From: an uncultured Pelagibacteraceae bacterium
GTDB lineage: Bacteria; Pseudomonadota; Alphaproteobacteria; Pelagibacterales; Pelagibacteraceae
Reading direction: 5' to 3'
NCBI GenBank assembly: GCA_902610755.1
Contig: CACLWW010000006.1
Location: forward strand, 1 to 57,782
Length of the DNA: 57,782 bases
A program made the position numbers and the translations under genes. Under the pieces are notes generated by a model that was not told where the DNA came from, did no database searches, and worked only from the letters and a program-made list of their open reading frames with translations. Shown one piece after another: positions 17,071-27,723 of the stretch. Numbering within the stretch: position 1 is the stretch's first letter; each line of letters starts with the position of its first letter.

Positions 17071-18143
17071 AAATATTGACTATTTTTTTTTACCTCATCT
17101 ATACTATGAACCATGCTCTCATAAAATCCAGCTTTTGTAATTTTAACAAATTTTGGTTTATTTCTAAGATTAATAACATTTTTTGAGCCTAAATAACCCA
17201 TTGATGATTTTAATCCTCCAATAAGTTTAAAAATTATCTTAGATACTTCACCTTTATATTTAATTAGTCCTTCTACTCCTTCTGGAACATATTTTGAGCT
17301 GTCCTTTTGTTTTTTTTGGAAATATCTGTCAGCAGACCCTTTGTTCATTGCTCCAACTGATCCCATTCCCCTAAAAACTTTAAATAATTTTCCATTTTTT
17401 TTTATTATTTTTCCAGGTGACTCATTAGTTCCAGCGATCATTGATCCTACCATTACAGCATCTGCGCCTGCTGCAAGTGCTTTTGCAATATCGCCTGAAA
17501 ATTTTACTCCACCATCAGAAATCATTTTAACATTTTTGCTTAAACCTTTTTTTGCATCTAGTAATGCACTTAACTGGGGAACACCGATACCAGCAACAAG
17601 CCTAGTTGTGCAAATCGATCCGGGTCCAATTCCTACTTTTACTATATCTACTCCAAGTTTACATAAAAATTTTGCAGCCTCAGCTGTTGCAATGTTGCCT
17701 GCACACAGGGTTGTTTTGCTTGATTTTTTTTTTTTTATAAATTTAATTATATTTGCTACTCTTTTAGTGTGGCCATGTGCTGTATCAACAACAATCAAAT
17801 CTACTTTGCTCTTAATAATTTTCTCTGCTCGAGATATTTCGGTATCATTAGTCCCCACTGCTGCCCCAACTGCTAAACCTTTTTTTTGAACTTTTTTTAT
17901 TTCTAATATCTGATCATTGATGGAGAGATTTCTGTGAATAACTCCAATACCCCCTGCCTTAGCAATTTCAATTGCCATTTTAGACTCTGTAACTGTATCC
18001 ATGGCAGACGAAAGTAATGGTATTTTAAGCTTCAAATTTTTTGATAGTTTAACAGACGTATTTACTTCGGAAGGAAGCACAGAAGAAAACTTCGGCGCTA
18101 AAGTGACATCATCAAAGGTAAGTGCTTCTTTTATAGGATCCAT
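17067..18143 (-). CDS. guaB: IMP dehydrogenase lacking the CBS (Bateman) domains
   Basis: Oxidises IMP to XMP with NAD+, the committed step to GMP. The catalytic loop GIGPGSICTTR carries Cys178. The flap GMGSVGAMNKGSADRYFQ keeps the catalytic Arg-Tyr pair, and PEGVEG keeps the flap Glu. The length is 358 against roughly 485-500 residues. The usual CBS pair is gone: SINDQILEIKKVQKK (about 74-88) runs directly into GLAVGAAVG. It is not GMP reductase, since the flap and GGLKSSMGYLG end are IMPDH-like. Loss of CBS implies loss of nucleotide-mediated control. It is followed by the TPR gene and guaA. Confidence 0.94.
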   Translation of the reverse strand: MDPIKEALTFDDVTLAPKFSSVLPSEVNTSVKLSKNLKLKIPLLSSAMDTVTESKMAIEIAKAGGIGVIHRNLSINDQILEIKKVQKKGLAVGAAVGTNDTEISRAEKIIKSKVDLIVVDTAHGHTKRVANIIKFIKKKKSSKTTLCAGNIATAEAAKFLCKLGVDIVKVGIGPGSICTTRLVAGIGVPQLSALLDAKKGLSKNVKMISDGGVKFSGDIAKALAAGADAVMVGSMIAGTNESPGKIIKKNGKLFKVFRGMGSVGAMNKGSADRYFQKKQKDSSKYVPEGVEGLIKYKGEVSKIIFKLIGGLKSSMGYLGSKNVINLRNKPKFVKITKAGFYESMVHSIDEVKKNSQYL

Positions 18144-18180
18144 AATAGTTTATATACGATTCCTGAAAATTTTAAAGTGA

Positions 18181-18792
18181 CTATCTTAAACTTTTACAGA
18201 TGATGAAGCTTTCTTTTGAGTCTTTTCTGCTTGAGGGTGGTTTAAAGATTTTGCTTTCTTTAAAGTTTTTTTTTGCATTTTCAACAATTTCATTAAACGT
18301 TGAGCCCATAAAAATTTTTGATAAAAAAATTCCTTTTGGTCGCAGCATACCAACAGCAAAGCGCATTGCCGTTAAAGAAAGTTCACCCGTTTGAATTGAA
18401 TCTAAATTTTTATTTCCAGTTGTATTAACCGCCATATCAGAGACTACAAGATCAATTTTTTTTGGAAAATAATCTGTAATTATTTTTTGGTTTTTATTAT
18501 CCAAAAAATCACCGACAACATGATAAACGTCTTTTATTTTCTCAACTTCTTTAAGATCAATAGACATTATTTTTGAGCCCTTCGATTTTTCAGATAAATA
18601 TTGTGTCCAGCTTCCAGGTGCAGAACCTATATCTAAAATACTTAAATGATTTTTAATAATTTTAAATTTTTCGTCTAACTCTTTAAGTTTATATACTGCT
18701 CTTGACCTGTAACCTTCCAACTTTGATTGACGAACATATTTATCCCTTCTTTGTCTGATAACCCAACTTTTAGATATCTTATTTTTTTTCAA
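18181..18792 (-). CDS. rlmE: 23S rRNA (uridine-2'-O)-methyltransferase RlmE/FtsJ
   Basis: Methylates the 2'-OH of U2552 (E. coli numbering) in the ribosomal A loop. A SAM-binding Rossmann motif LDIGSAPGSWTQYL is present. The K-D-K-E catalytic set is recognisable: Lys in SRAVYKLKELDEKF, Asp in LVVSDMAVNTTG, Lys in GIFLSKIFMG and Glu in SKESFIICK. The length of 203 residues is standard. It overlaps the preceding glycosyltransferase-like gene by 4 bases, and guaB follows after 37 bases. Confidence 0.94.
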   Translation of the reverse strand: MKKNKISKSWVIRQRRDKYVRQSKLEGYRSRAVYKLKELDEKFKIIKNHLSILDIGSAPGSWTQYLSEKSKGSKIMSIDLKEVEKIKDVYHVVGDFLDNKNQKIITDYFPKKIDLVVSDMAVNTTGNKNLDSIQTGELSLTAMRFAVGMLRPKGIFLSKIFMGSTFNEIVENAKKNFKESKIFKPPSSRKDSKESFIICKSLR

Positions 18793-19703
18793 CTATTGAT
18801 AAACCTTAAACTTTTAAGTTCTTTTTGATCTTGAAGATTATAAATATCTATTTTTATGTTTTTATCCAATCTCATATCTACATTATTTTTCCAAATTCCG
18901 GCAGCTAAATGCATGATACCGATTTTATTATTCGGTAAGTAAGGCTCTACAAATGTTTTTTGAATATTATCGTATTTTGGAAGTAAATTGCTTGCAATCC
19001 AGTTACAATTTAAAGGTAAAAATTCTGTATCTACTTCATCTACGTAAACACTTAGATTTATTGCTAACCCTTCTGAGCCAAAAATTTTTCCACTTTTCAA
19101 AGTTTGTCTCAGATTTTTTTGCCATACCTCCCAACATGGTGAATTTTTTTGAAGTGAAAATACACCTATATTAATGTGGGGTGCGAATGCAAGTTTTCTT
19201 GATTTTGAAATATCAATATTCGATGAAAGAGCATGTTTAAAATTTTGGCTTTTAACAATTGCTAATTTTCCAAATAACCATTTTACTTTTGACATTATTT
19301 TATAGCCTGGGCCCATTGTTTGAGTTATTCCTAGTTTTCCTTTTTCACATGCTTTGAAATATAAATCTACACACTTCCAATCGTTGACCCATGCATCGCA
19401 ATCTATCCAAAGATACTTTTCATATTTTGGAAAATATTTTGGTAGAAATGCACGAGACACTTGACTTTTGAGCCATTCTTTTCCCATTACTTTTAAATTT
19501 GAAACTTCAATATCCCACTCTGCTTTTGTAACTTCATCAACCTTGTTTTTTAATTTTTCTCTTTGATTGTCATTTAAACCTGCATCAAGTATGCAAATTG
19601 CTGTATCTGTGCTCTCAGGGTTTTTTTTTATTGAGTCAATTAATTCATTTAATAAATCAAAATATTTTTCATCTGCTAATGAAACTATAGCGTTTGTTTT
19701 CAT
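18789..19703 (-). CDS. Glycosyltransferase-like protein (GT8-like, DxD motif)
   Basis: A 304-residue soluble protein with a nucleotide-sugar transferase look. The N-terminal region NAIVSLADEKYFDLLNELID leads to the acidic motif YLWIDCDAWVND, a DxD-type metal/nucleotide-sugar site, and later HINIGVFSLQKNSPCW. This layout resembles GT8-type transferases. It sits between pssA and rlmE with no spacer, so it is cotranscribed with phospholipid synthesis genes. A role in glycosylating a lipid is possible but inferred; donor and acceptor are unknown. Confidence 0.65.
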   Translation of the reverse strand: MKTNAIVSLADEKYFDLLNELIDSIKKNPESTDTAICILDAGLNDNQREKLKNKVDEVTKAEWDIEVSNLKVMGKEWLKSQVSRAFLPKYFPKYEKYLWIDCDAWVNDWKCVDLYFKACEKGKLGITQTMGPGYKIMSKVKWLFGKLAIVKSQNFKHALSSNIDISKSRKLAFAPHINIGVFSLQKNSPCWEVWQKNLRQTLKSGKIFGSEGLAINLSVYVDEVDTEFLPLNCNWIASNLLPKYDNIQKTFVEPYLPNNKIGIMHLAAGIWKNNVDMRLDKNIKIDIYNLQDQKELKSLRFINS

Positions 19704-20516
19704 TTAAAGGACATCTTCTTGGTCTTCACCATCTTGGCTAACATGACTAAATTTTTTGGACAAGCTGCGAAAATGGAAAAAGCTAATTGGTATAAGAAGT
19801 AAATATATTAACGTTGATATTACTATAACGTTATAAGTATAGATTAATAACAATCCAAAAAATAAAATTAACGTAAATAATAAAAAGATTGTTAATCTTC
19901 TAGGGACCACAATCTTTTTAAAAGAATAAGTTGGTATTTTGCTGATTAATAATATTGAAGTTAAAATAAAAAAACCAGGGACTAGATATTTGTTTTCAAT
20001 TGAAAAAAGTTGAAATTCACTAAAACTATAAATTAATGGAAATAAAACTAAAATACCTCCAGCCGGCGAAGGGACGCCTTCAAAAAAATTGTCTTTCCAT
20101 TTTGCATTCGTATTAGAGGTAATATTAAATCTCGCCAATCTTAAAGCGACACAAATTACATAAATCAAACAAACTAACCACCCTACTCTTCCAAGATTAT
20201 TTAAGGACCAAAAATACATTATAAAAGCCGGAGCAACTCCAAAGCTTATAACATCTGTTAATGAGTCTAGTTCTTTACCAACTTCTGAAGTTCCTTTGAT
20301 AAGTCGTGCAATTCTTCCATCAAGACCATCTATAATCCCTGCAACTACTATTGCTAAAACCGCAAAACCAAACCTACCATCAAAAGCAAATTTAATAGAT
20401 GTTAAACCTATACATACGCCTACTAGTGTAAACATATTAGGTAAAATTGATCTTGTTTTTTTGTTCGCAACTAATTTGAAATTTTTATTTTGTTGTTCCA
20501 TTTTATTTTTTTGCAA
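19704..20516 (-). CDS. pssA: CDP-diacylglycerol--serine O-phosphatidyltransferase
   Basis: Membrane enzyme making phosphatidylserine from CDP-diacylglycerol and serine. The CDP-alcohol phosphotransferase signature DG-x2-AR-x8-G-x3-D-x3-D is intact in DGRIARLIKGTSEVGKELD plus SLTD. There are about seven or eight hydrophobic segments. The start is the ATG at 20516, overlapping psd by 14 bases. The ATG at 20501 begins one base after the psd stop and is an equally good start. With psd upstream it forms the phosphatidylethanolamine pathway. Confidence 0.95.
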   Translation of the reverse strand: MQKNKMEQQNKNFKLVANKKTRSILPNMFTLVGVCIGLTSIKFAFDGRFGFAVLAIVVAGIIDGLDGRIARLIKGTSEVGKELDSLTDVISFGVAPAFIMYFWSLNNLGRVGWLVCLIYVICVALRLARFNITSNTNAKWKDNFFEGVPSPAGGILVLFPLIYSFSEFQLFSIENKYLVPGFFILTSILLISKIPTYSFKKIVVPRRLTIFLLFTLILFFGLLLIYTYNVIVISTLIYLLLIPISFFHFRSLSKKFSHVSQDGEDQEDVL

Positions 20517-21150
20517 TTAATGTCTCACCAGCAACTGCTCTTTGGTTTACTTTTACCAAAGGTTTGTAATTTTCAAAATAAATGTCTGCCCTACTACCAA
20601 ATCTAATCATTCCTATCCGATCACCTTGGTTTAGTTTTTCTCCTTTGTTTGTCTCAGTAACAATACGCCTAGCAATCAAACCAGCAATCTGAACAACTAC
20701 AACCTGATCACCATTACTATTTTTAATTTTATAATAATTTCTTTCATTGTCTTCGCTGGCTTTGTCTAGAGATGCATTTAAAAACTTGCCAGGTTTATAT
20801 AAAATTTCCTCAATTTCACCACTGCATGGAATTCTATTTACATGACAATCGAAAACATTCATGAACACGCTTACTTTGGTAAATTTTTTATTCTCTAAGG
20901 AAAGTTCTGAAGGACCGTTAACTTCCTCTACTTTTATCACTAATCCATCAGCCGGACTTACAAGATAATTTTCATCATTAATTGGGAATCTTTCCGGGTC
21001 TCTGAAAAAATAGTAAACCCATATTGTAAGAATAACACCTATTAAACCTAAGAAACCACTTATTAAATATAAAACAAGTGTTCCAAGTCCAAAGATTACT
21101 AAAAACTTATAACCCTCGTTATGTATTTTCGGAAAAACTTTATCTATCAT
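20503..21150 (-). CDS. psd: Phosphatidylserine decarboxylase (short form)
   Basis: Decarboxylates phosphatidylserine to phosphatidylethanolamine using a pyruvoyl group made by self-cleavage. The cleavage site is Gly185-Ser186 in MIRFGSRADIYFE. The length of 215 residues matches the short archaeal/alphaproteobacterial type. A hydrophobic hairpin (about residues 15-48) anchors it to the inner membrane. SPADGLV and VFDCHVNRIPCSG are typical. It is the first gene of the minus-strand run leading through pssA to panB and is divergent from icd. Confidence 0.95.
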   Translation of the reverse strand: MIDKVFPKIHNEGYKFLVIFGLGTLVLYLISGFLGLIGVILTIWVYYFFRDPERFPINDENYLVSPADGLVIKVEEVNGPSELSLENKKFTKVSVFMNVFDCHVNRIPCSGEIEEILYKPGKFLNASLDKASEDNERNYYKIKNSNGDQVVVVQIAGLIARRIVTETNKGEKLNQGDRIGMIRFGSRADIYFENYKPLVKVNQRAVAGETLIAKK

Positions 21151-21226
21151 AATCCTTTATTTGATAATTTCTGATTAATATGTATATAAAAAGCAGAAAT
21201 TCAATTACTAAGATTTATACATAAAT

Positions 21227-22441
21227 ATGAGCAAAATTAAGGTCAAAAACCCAATCGTCGAGTTGGATGGCGATGAAATGACAAGAGTAATTTGGGAGTT
21301 TATTAAGAATAAACTGATATTACCGTACCTAGATTTAGGTATTGAATATTACGATCTTGGTATGAAAAGCAGGGATGATACTTCAGATCAAATAACCATT
21401 GATTGTGCGAATGCAATTAAAAAGAATGGTGTAGGTATTAAGTGCGCAACAATTACTCCAGACGAAGCACGAGTTAAAGAATTTAATTTAAAAAAGATGT
21501 GGAGATCTCCAAACGGTACAATTAGAAATATCATTGGAGGAACTGTATTTAGAGAGCCCATTATTTGTAAAAATGTTCCAAGATTGGTACCATCATGGAC
21601 AGATCCGGTGATTATTGGAAGACATGCATTTGGTGACCAATATAGAGCAACTGATTTTAAAGTTCCTGGCAAAGGAAAACTTGAAATTAAATGGACATCT
21701 GAAGACGGTAAAGATACTAAAAATTACGAGGTATTTAATTTCCCTGGATCAGGGGTGGCTTTATCAATGTACAATTTAGATAAATCAATAGAAGATTTTG
21801 CTCGATCTTGTTTTAACTATGGATTGATTAAAAAATGGCCAGTTTACCTTTCAACAAAAAACACAATTTTAAAAACTTACGATGGAAGATTTAAAGACAT
21901 ATTTCAAAGTGTTTTTGAAAAGGAATTTAAATCTTCATTTGAAAAGAATAATTTAACCTATGAACATAGACTTATAGATGACATGGTTGCTTGTGCAATG
22001 AAGTGGAGCGGTAAATATATTTGGGCTTGTAAAAACTATGATGGTGACGTTCAATCAGATACTGTTGCTCAAGGATATGGTTCTCTTGGACTAATGACAA
22101 GTGTCTTGCTCGCACCAGATGGGAGAACAATGGAGGCAGAGGCTGCTCATGGAACTGTTACAAGACATTACAGAATGCATCAACAAGGAAAAGAAACTTC
22201 AACAAATCCTATAGCATCAATTTTTGCTTGGACTAGAGGACTTGCCCATAGAGGAAAATTAGATGCAAATGATGAGCTAATAAAATTTGCAAATACTTTA
22301 GAAACGGTTTGTATTGATTGTGTTGAAACTGGATCAATGACTAAAGACTTAGCAATTTTAATAGATACAAATCAAAAATACCTTACTACAAATCAATTTC
22401 TTGATGCAATTGATGGCAATTTAAAAAAGAAGTTAAATTAA
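21227..22441 (+). CDS. icd: Isocitrate dehydrogenase, NADP-dependent (eukaryote-like type)
   Basis: TCA-cycle enzyme converting isocitrate to 2-oxoglutarate. The 404-residue length and the N-terminus [18 protein letters not shown] match the homodimeric class found in alphaproteobacteria and eukaryotes, not the E. coli Icd class. Other marks are [21 protein letters not shown], the metal-binding [13 protein letters not shown] and [20 protein letters not shown]. It has its own promoter region (76-base divergent spacer with psd). The 3' end overlaps the convergent alaS by 9 bases. Confidence 0.96.
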   Translation: MSKIKVKNPIVELDGDEMTRVIWEFIKNKLILPYLDLGIEYYDLGMKSRDDTSDQITIDCANAIKKNGVGIKCATITPDEARVKEFNLKKMWRSPNGTIRNIIGGTVFREPIICKNVPRLVPSWTDPVIIGRHAFGDQYRATDFKVPGKGKLEIKWTSEDGKDTKNYEVFNFPGSGVALSMYNLDKSIEDFARSCFNYGLIKKWPVYLSTKNTILKTYDGRFKDIFQSVFEKEFKSSFEKNNLTYEHRLIDDMVACAMKWSGKYIWACKNYDGDVQSDTVAQGYGSLGLMTSVLLAPDGRTMEAEAAHGTVTRHYRMHQQGKETSTNPIASIFAWTRGLAHRGKLDANDELIKFANTLETVCIDCVETGSMTKDLAILIDTNQKYLTTNQFLDAIDGNLKKKLN

Positions 22442-25099
22442 GCTTTTAATCTTTTCAAAACTTTCTTCTATTTTATTTGAATGAACTCCACCTGCTTGGG
22501 CAAAATCAGATCTACCTCCACCACCTTTTCCACCAAGAATTTCTGAACCAGATTTTACAAACTTTATTGCGTCGTACTTTTTAGTCAAAGTATCTGTAAC
22601 TCCTACTGCTAAACCAATTTTATCATCTTTAATTGCATATATAACAACTATCCCTTCTTTAATATCTTTCTTGCCTTGATCAACAAGTCTTCTTAATTCT
22701 TTAAAAGGTAAGTCATCTATTTTTTGAAATCTAATATTAATCTTTTTAATATTTTCATCTTTAACAATATTTTTTTTCTTATCTGATAAAATACTCTTTA
22801 CTGTTATTTCCTCTAATTGTTTTGTCAGCTCCTTAATAGTAATCTTAAGGTCATCTGATTTTTTAATTGGTTTTCCTCCAAGTTTTGTAATTTCATTTGA
22901 TAACGATTTGATAGTTTCTTCATTTTTTTGAGAGGACAAACTAGACATCTTATCTTTTGACTTAAGATATTCTTCAAGTTGTTTATCTCTTAATGCTTCA
23001 ACCCGTCTTACACCCGCTGCTATTGATGACTGGCTGACTACTTTAAATTTACCAACCTCACTTGTGTTTTTTACATGTGTTCCGCCACATAGTTCTGTTG
23101 AAAAATATTTGTTACCTTCTTCACCCATAAACACAACTCTAACTTCATCTCCATATTTTTCTCCGAATAAAGCCATTGCCCCTTGTTCAATTCCCTCTTC
23201 AGGAGTCATTAGTCGTGTAACAACTTCCGTTTTTGAGTTTACAAACTTGTTTACATTTTCATCAATTTTTTTCATTTCTTCATCTGTAATTGGTTTCATG
23301 TGACTAAAATCAAATCTTAATCTATCTGGCGCAACTAATGATCCTTTTTGCATTACATGTTTTCCCAAAGTTCTTCTAAGAGATTCATGTAATAAATGAG
23401 TTGCTGAGTGATATGCTCTTATGTTTTGACGTCTTTCTTTGTTTATTTTTAATTCAACATTATCTTTAAGTTTAATTGTTCCTTTTGAAACTTTACCAAA
23501 GTGGACAAATAAGTTTCCAATTTTTTTTTGAACATCAATTACCTCAAATTCGTTTTCGCCTGAAGTTATCGTGCCTTTGTCACCAACCTGACCACCGGAC
23601 TCCCCATAAAAAGGAGTCTGATTTAAAATAATTTGCCCTTCTTCTCCTTCTTTTAATTGTTGAGTTTCTTTATCATCTTTTACAATTGCAGTAATACTTC
23701 CCTCAGCATGGTTGGTCTCATAACCTAAAAATTCAGTAGGACCAATTTTCTCTTTAAGATTAAACCAAATTTCACTGACTGAACTATCTCCTGAGCCTTT
23801 CCAATTTTTCTTTGCAAGCTCTCGACTTTTTTTCATCATCTCGTCAAATTTTTTATTATCTACTTGAAGAGATTTGTTCTTAAGAATATCTTCAGTTAAA
23901 TCTAACGGAAAACCGTAAGTATCATAAAGTTTGAAAGCAACTTCTCCAGGAAGAACCTTGTCTATTTTTGAGATTTCATCATCTAAAATTTTCATACCTC
24001 TTTCTAATAAAACCAAAAATTTTTCTTCCTCCATTTTCAAAGTTTCTTTGATAAGTGACTCTGCCCTTTTTAACTCCGGATAATTTTTAGACATTTCATC
24101 TAAAAGAGTTTTGAAAATATTGAAAAAAATTGGTTCTTTAGATCCTAGTAAATGTGAGTGTCTCATTCCTCTTCTCATAATTCTTCTAAGGACATAACCT
24201 CTTCCTTCATTAGACGGCAAAACACCTTCAGCAAGTAAAAACGAACTTGCCCTTAAGTGATCAGCTATCACTCTAAAACTTGATAAATTATTTTCATTTG
24301 GTTTTACTTTTACAGTTTCTGAAATAGAATTAATTAATTTTAAAAAATGGTCGGTTTTATAATTATCATGTGTACCTTGAAGAAGTGCTGCCATTCTCTC
24401 AAGACCCATACCTGTATCTACGGAAGGTTTAGGTAAATCAATTCTTTTGTCTTTTGAAATTTGTTCATATTGCATGAAGACTAAATTCCAAATCTCAATA
24501 TATCTATCGCCATCTTGGTCTTTGCTTCCAGGTAGCCCACCTTTTAAATGATCTCCATGATCATAAAAAATTTCAGAGCAAGGGCCGCATGGACCTGTTT
24601 CGCCCATTGACCAAAAGTTATCTGAAGTAGAAATTTTAATTATTCTATTTTCATTTAAGCCCGAAATTTTTTTCCAAAGTTTAAATGCTTCTTCATCTTC
24701 ATTATAAACAGTAAAATAAAGTCTATTTTTATCTAATCCAAAATCTTTAGTTATTAAATTCCATGCAAGTTCTATTGCTCTTTCTTTAAAATAATCTCCA
24801 AAAGAAAAGTTTCCAAGCATTTCAAAAAATGTGTGGTGTCTTGGAGTATATCCAACATTTTCTAAATCATTATGTTTTCCGCCTGCTCTTACGCATTTTT
24901 GTGAAGTGGTAGCTCTTTTGTAATCTCTTTTCTCTAATCCAGTAAAAACATTTTTGAACTGGACCATTCCAGAATTTGCAAACATTAATGTCGGGTCGTT
25001 ATTAGGAACTAAGTTGCTAGACTCAACTATTTTATGATCATTTTTCTCAAAATATTTGAGAAAAGTATTTCTTATTTCATTTAAGGTTTTTTGAGCCAT
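22433..25099 (-). CDS. alaS: Alanine--tRNA ligase
   Basis: Charges tRNA-Ala. At 888 residues it is full length. The N-terminal catalytic core has [15 protein letters not shown] and [13 protein letters not shown]. The editing domain has its zinc motifs HSATHLLH and CGGTH, and the C-Ala end has [16 protein letters not shown]. It starts 97 bases after the recA stop, with the recA terminator in between. It converges on and overlaps icd. Confidence 0.97.
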   Translation of the reverse strand: MAQKTLNEIRNTFLKYFEKNDHKIVESSNLVPNNDPTLMFANSGMVQFKNVFTGLEKRDYKRATTSQKCVRAGGKHNDLENVGYTPRHHTFFEMLGNFSFGDYFKERAIELAWNLITKDFGLDKNRLYFTVYNEDEEAFKLWKKISGLNENRIIKISTSDNFWSMGETGPCGPCSEIFYDHGDHLKGGLPGSKDQDGDRYIEIWNLVFMQYEQISKDKRIDLPKPSVDTGMGLERMAALLQGTHDNYKTDHFLKLINSISETVKVKPNENNLSSFRVIADHLRASSFLLAEGVLPSNEGRGYVLRRIMRRGMRHSHLLGSKEPIFFNIFKTLLDEMSKNYPELKRAESLIKETLKMEEEKFLVLLERGMKILDDEISKIDKVLPGEVAFKLYDTYGFPLDLTEDILKNKSLQVDNKKFDEMMKKSRELAKKNWKGSGDSSVSEIWFNLKEKIGPTEFLGYETNHAEGSITAIVKDDKETQQLKEGEEGQIILNQTPFYGESGGQVGDKGTITSGENEFEVIDVQKKIGNLFVHFGKVSKGTIKLKDNVELKINKERRQNIRAYHSATHLLHESLRRTLGKHVMQKGSLVAPDRLRFDFSHMKPITDEEMKKIDENVNKFVNSKTEVVTRLMTPEEGIEQGAMALFGEKYGDEVRVVFMGEEGNKYFSTELCGGTHVKNTSEVGKFKVVSQSSIAAGVRRVEALRDKQLEEYLKSKDKMSSLSSQKNEETIKSLSNEITKLGGKPIKKSDDLKITIKELTKQLEEITVKSILSDKKKNIVKDENIKKINIRFQKIDDLPFKELRRLVDQGKKDIKEGIVVIYAIKDDKIGLAVGVTDTLTKKYDAIKFVKSGSEILGGKGGGGRSDFAQAGGVHSNKIEESFEKIKSLI

Positions 25100-25145
25100 A
25101 TTTTTAAAATACAGCTTTTTTAAATGATGTCTATAATCTTAAGGG

Positions 25146-25176
25146 GAAAAAGGCGCCTGTTACAGCGCCTTTTCTT
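25146..25176 (-). terminator. Rho-independent terminator of recA
   Basis: A nine-pair stem AAAAGGCGC/GCGCCTTTT (25148-25156 with 25165-25173) closes an 8-base loop. The minus-strand transcript continues into TTTTTCCCC. It lies between recA and alaS and makes recA a separate unit. Confidence 0.85.
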
Positions 25177-25196
25177 ATCTAATAATGACTATTTAG

Positions 25197-26321
25197 CTAA
25201 TTCTTTTTTGCAGGAGGAGTCTCTTCTTTTTGACTTGCTTCTATTTTCTCCTGATCAAGTGGGTTACCTTCAATCTTTTTAGTAATCACACCTGCTTTTT
25301 CTCTAATTGCCATCTCTATTTCAGCGGCAACTTTTGGATTTTGTTCTAAGTAGATTTTGGCATTTTCTCTTCCTTGGCCAATTTTCTCACCTTTATATGC
25401 ATACCAAGCACCAGATTTTTCAACAATCTCTGCTTTTGCACCAAGGTCAATTAATTCACCAACTTTACTAATTCCTTTTCCATACATTAAATCAAACTCA
25501 ACTACTTTAAATGGTGGAGATACTTTGTTTTTAACAACCTTAACTCTTGTAGAGTTACCAATGATTGCATCTTTATCTTTTATCGCACCAATTCTTCTAA
25601 TATCCATTCTTACAGATGAGTAGAATTTTAATGCATTTCCACCTGATGTAGTCTCAGGACTTCCAAACATAACACCTATTTTCATTCTGATTTGGTTAAT
25701 AAAAATCATCATTGTGTTTGTGTTTGATATTGAGCTAGTTAATTTTCTTAAAGCCTGACTCATTAATCTTGATTGAAGACCAACGTGATGATCACCCATG
25801 TCCCCTTCAATTTCTGCTCTTGGTGTTAATGCTGCAACTGAGTCAATAACTATTACAGAGATAGAACCTGACTTAACAAGTGTATCTGCTATCTCTAGTG
25901 CTTGCTCACCAGCGTCAGGTTGAGAAATTAATAATTCCTCTGTATTTACACCTAATTTTTTTGCATACACTGGATCTAAAGCGTGCTCTGCATCAACGAA
26001 TGCACATATTCCGCCAGCTTTTTGAGCCTCAGCGACTACTTGAAGTGCAAGAGTTGTTTTTCCAGAGGACTCTGGACCATAAATTTCGATAATTCTTCCT
26101 TTTGGTAATCCACCAATACCTAGCGCTAAATCTAAGCTTAGAGAGCCTGTAGAAATAGACTCTATATCCATAGCTTTTTTCTGGCCAAGCTTCATTACAG
26201 AACCTTTTCCAAAGTTATCAGTAATTTGACTGATAGCTGCGTCTAAAGCTTTATTTTTTTCTTTATTTTCCAAGTCTTTATCTTTCGCGGTTTTAACCAC
26301 TTTTAAGTTATTTTTTGTCAT
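25197..26321 (-). CDS. recA: Recombinase RecA
   Basis: ATP-dependent strand-exchange protein and coprotease for LexA/UmuD. The Walker A is GPESSGKTT. RecA signatures are [46 protein letters not shown] and [14 protein letters not shown]. The length of 374 residues includes a Lys/Glu-rich C-terminal tail. A GAGG sequence lies a few bases before the start. A near-consensus LexA box lies about 50-65 bases upstream, and a strong terminator follows. The umuDC operon nearby carries the same type of box. Confidence 0.98.
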   Translation of the reverse strand: MTKNNLKVVKTAKDKDLENKEKNKALDAAISQITDNFGKGSVMKLGQKKAMDIESISTGSLSLDLALGIGGLPKGRIIEIYGPESSGKTTLALQVVAEAQKAGGICAFVDAEHALDPVYAKKLGVNTEELLISQPDAGEQALEIADTLVKSGSISVIVIDSVAALTPRAEIEGDMGDHHVGLQSRLMSQALRKLTSSISNTNTMMIFINQIRMKIGVMFGSPETTSGGNALKFYSSVRMDIRRIGAIKDKDAIIGNSTRVKVVKNKVSPPFKVVEFDLMYGKGISKVGELIDLGAKAEIVEKSGAWYAYKGEKIGQGRENAKIYLEQNPKVAAEIEMAIREKAGVITKKIEGNPLDQEKIEASQKEETPPAKKN

Positions 26322-26371
26322 TTGATGCCTCTTTTTTATTTATTGTTAACATACGAATCATGCTTTTAAAT

Positions 26372-26386
26372 GTACACATTTTGTTC
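26372..26386 (-). promoter_or_regulatory. Near-consensus LexA (SOS) box of recA
   Basis: On the minus strand, GAAC-AAAATGT-GTAC: the alphaproteobacterial pattern GAAC-N7-GAAC with one mismatch. It stands 50-65 bases before the recA start, where an operator over the promoter is expected. The first nine bases are identical to those of the umuD box. lexA itself is not in the window. Confidence 0.65.
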
Positions 26387-26418
26387 TCATTGGCAAGGAT
26401 TAAATAAAAAGCTCTAAA

Positions 26419-27723
26419 TTACTTAATAATATTGAGATATTTTGCGTTCAAACGACCTACTGATTTTAAAAGCTCTAACTGTGACAATAGGAGGTTTCTT
26501 TCTGAATTAGCTAGATTGATTCTAGCAGTTAAAAGAATTGTATTTGATTGAATAACATCAAGTGTGGTTCTTCCAAGCCCAGTTTCATACTCAACTGTGA
26601 TCCCCTCGTGAGCAATTTCTGCAGCTTTCACCTGCGCACGAACTGAAGATAACAAACTATCTGAAGATTGAAACTTAGACCAAGCACTAGCAACGTTTGT
26701 TTCATTAGTTCTAACAGCATTATCTAAAAGTAATTGTTTTCGATTTTGTAAATTCTTGCTTCTTTCAAGAGATGCCGAATTTTTTCCTCCTTGAAATATT
26801 GGCCATGAAATTTCAGCACTTACTGTCTCTTGTTCTCTTTCATCATACGATGAACTAAAATCGTCTGACTTTGAAGACTTAGCTGAAATTGTTGCAGAAG
26901 GTGAAAATTCAGAAAGAGCAATTTTAACATCCTTTTCAGATTGATCATACTCTAGTTTGGCGATTGTAAGATCTGGATTGTTCCCTTTTGAAATTTGAAT
27001 TGCATTTTGAAGGGATGTCGGAATATCAAATTCTATGTTTACATCTTCGCTTAAACTTTCAATATCATTAAGTGGGCCTATAATTTTTTCATAAAGAAGT
27101 TTAGCGGTAACTAAATCATTTTGAGAGTTAATAAATTGTGCTTGTGCTCCAGCCAATGATGACTCGGATTGAGCTAAGTCTGCTAAAGTAATTATTCCAC
27201 TTTCAAGTCTATTTTGATCAGTTTCGACTTGTCTTTCTAATAGATCTAAATTTTCTTTATTTATCTTAAATTTCTTATTTGCTAAGATAACTCCAGTAAA
27301 TGCTTCAGCAGCACTTAAAATAACTTCTTGTTCTTTCTTTAATAATTTTGCTTTTGCTAAATTTACTCCAATTTTACTTTTTTCAAGATCTGCTTTTCCA
27401 CCTAAACCTTGAAAAACTTTTTGCTCTATTGTGACAGTTTGCGTCTCGGTATCTACATCAGTAATAGAAGCATCTGTTCCATCACGATCAGTTAATTTTT
27501 TGGTAGTCGCTTCACTTTTTGTGCCAGTAATTGTAACAGAGGGCAAAAACTCACTTTTTGAAATTTTCAAATCCTCTTCAGATACTGAAATGTTTTTTCT
27601 CTCTGCATTTAATTCAGGATTACTTAAGTAAGCATCTTGCAAAGCTTTGTAAAAATCTGCAGCATACAAATTTTGTGTCAAAATAAATAAAATTAAAATT
27701 ATTAATCTAAAAAAATTAAACAT
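26419..27723 (-). CDS. TolC-family outer-membrane efflux protein
   Basis: An outer-membrane channel subunit for type I secretion or efflux, 434 residues. It has a signal peptide (FNFFRLIILILFILTQNLYA) and the two-fold TolC helical repeats. Typical segments are NPELNAERKNISVSEEDL near the start, QSESSLAGAQAQFI in the middle and the second repeat from about residue 245. No inner-membrane or periplasmic partner gene is adjacent. The gene overlaps the upstream glycerate-kinase-like gene by 8 bases and lies upstream of recA. Confidence 0.92.
   Translation of the reverse strand: MFNFFRLIILILFILTQNLYAADFYKALQDAYLSNPELNAERKNISVSEEDLKISKSEFLPSVTITGTKSEATTKKLTDRDGTDASITDVDTETQTVTIEQKVFQGLGGKADLEKSKIGVNLAKAKLLKKEQEVILSAAEAFTGVILANKKFKINKENLDLLERQVETDQNRLESGIITLADLAQSESSLAGAQAQFINSQNDLVTAKLLYEKIIGPLNDIESLSEDVNIEFDIPTSLQNAIQISKGNNPDLTIAKLEYDQSEKDVKIALSEFSPSATISAKSSKSDDFSSSYDEREQETVSAEISWPIFQGGKNSASLERSKNLQNRKQLLLDNAVRTNETNVASAWSKFQSSDSLLSSVRAQVKAAEIAHEGITVEYETGLGRTTLDVIQSNTILLTARINLANSERNLLLSQLELLKSVGRLNAKYLNIIK

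Noticed and set aside
17341..17889. Plus-strand open frame of 182 codons
   Set aside because: Antisense shadow of guaB, whose catalytic motifs are on the other strand.
17067..18143. Loss of a catalytic arginine in IMP dehydrogenase (Leu in EGLIKYKG where other enzymes have Arg)
   Set aside because: The catalytic Arg-Tyr pair is in the flap motif ADRYFQ and is intact; the EGLIKYKG position is not the catalytic one.
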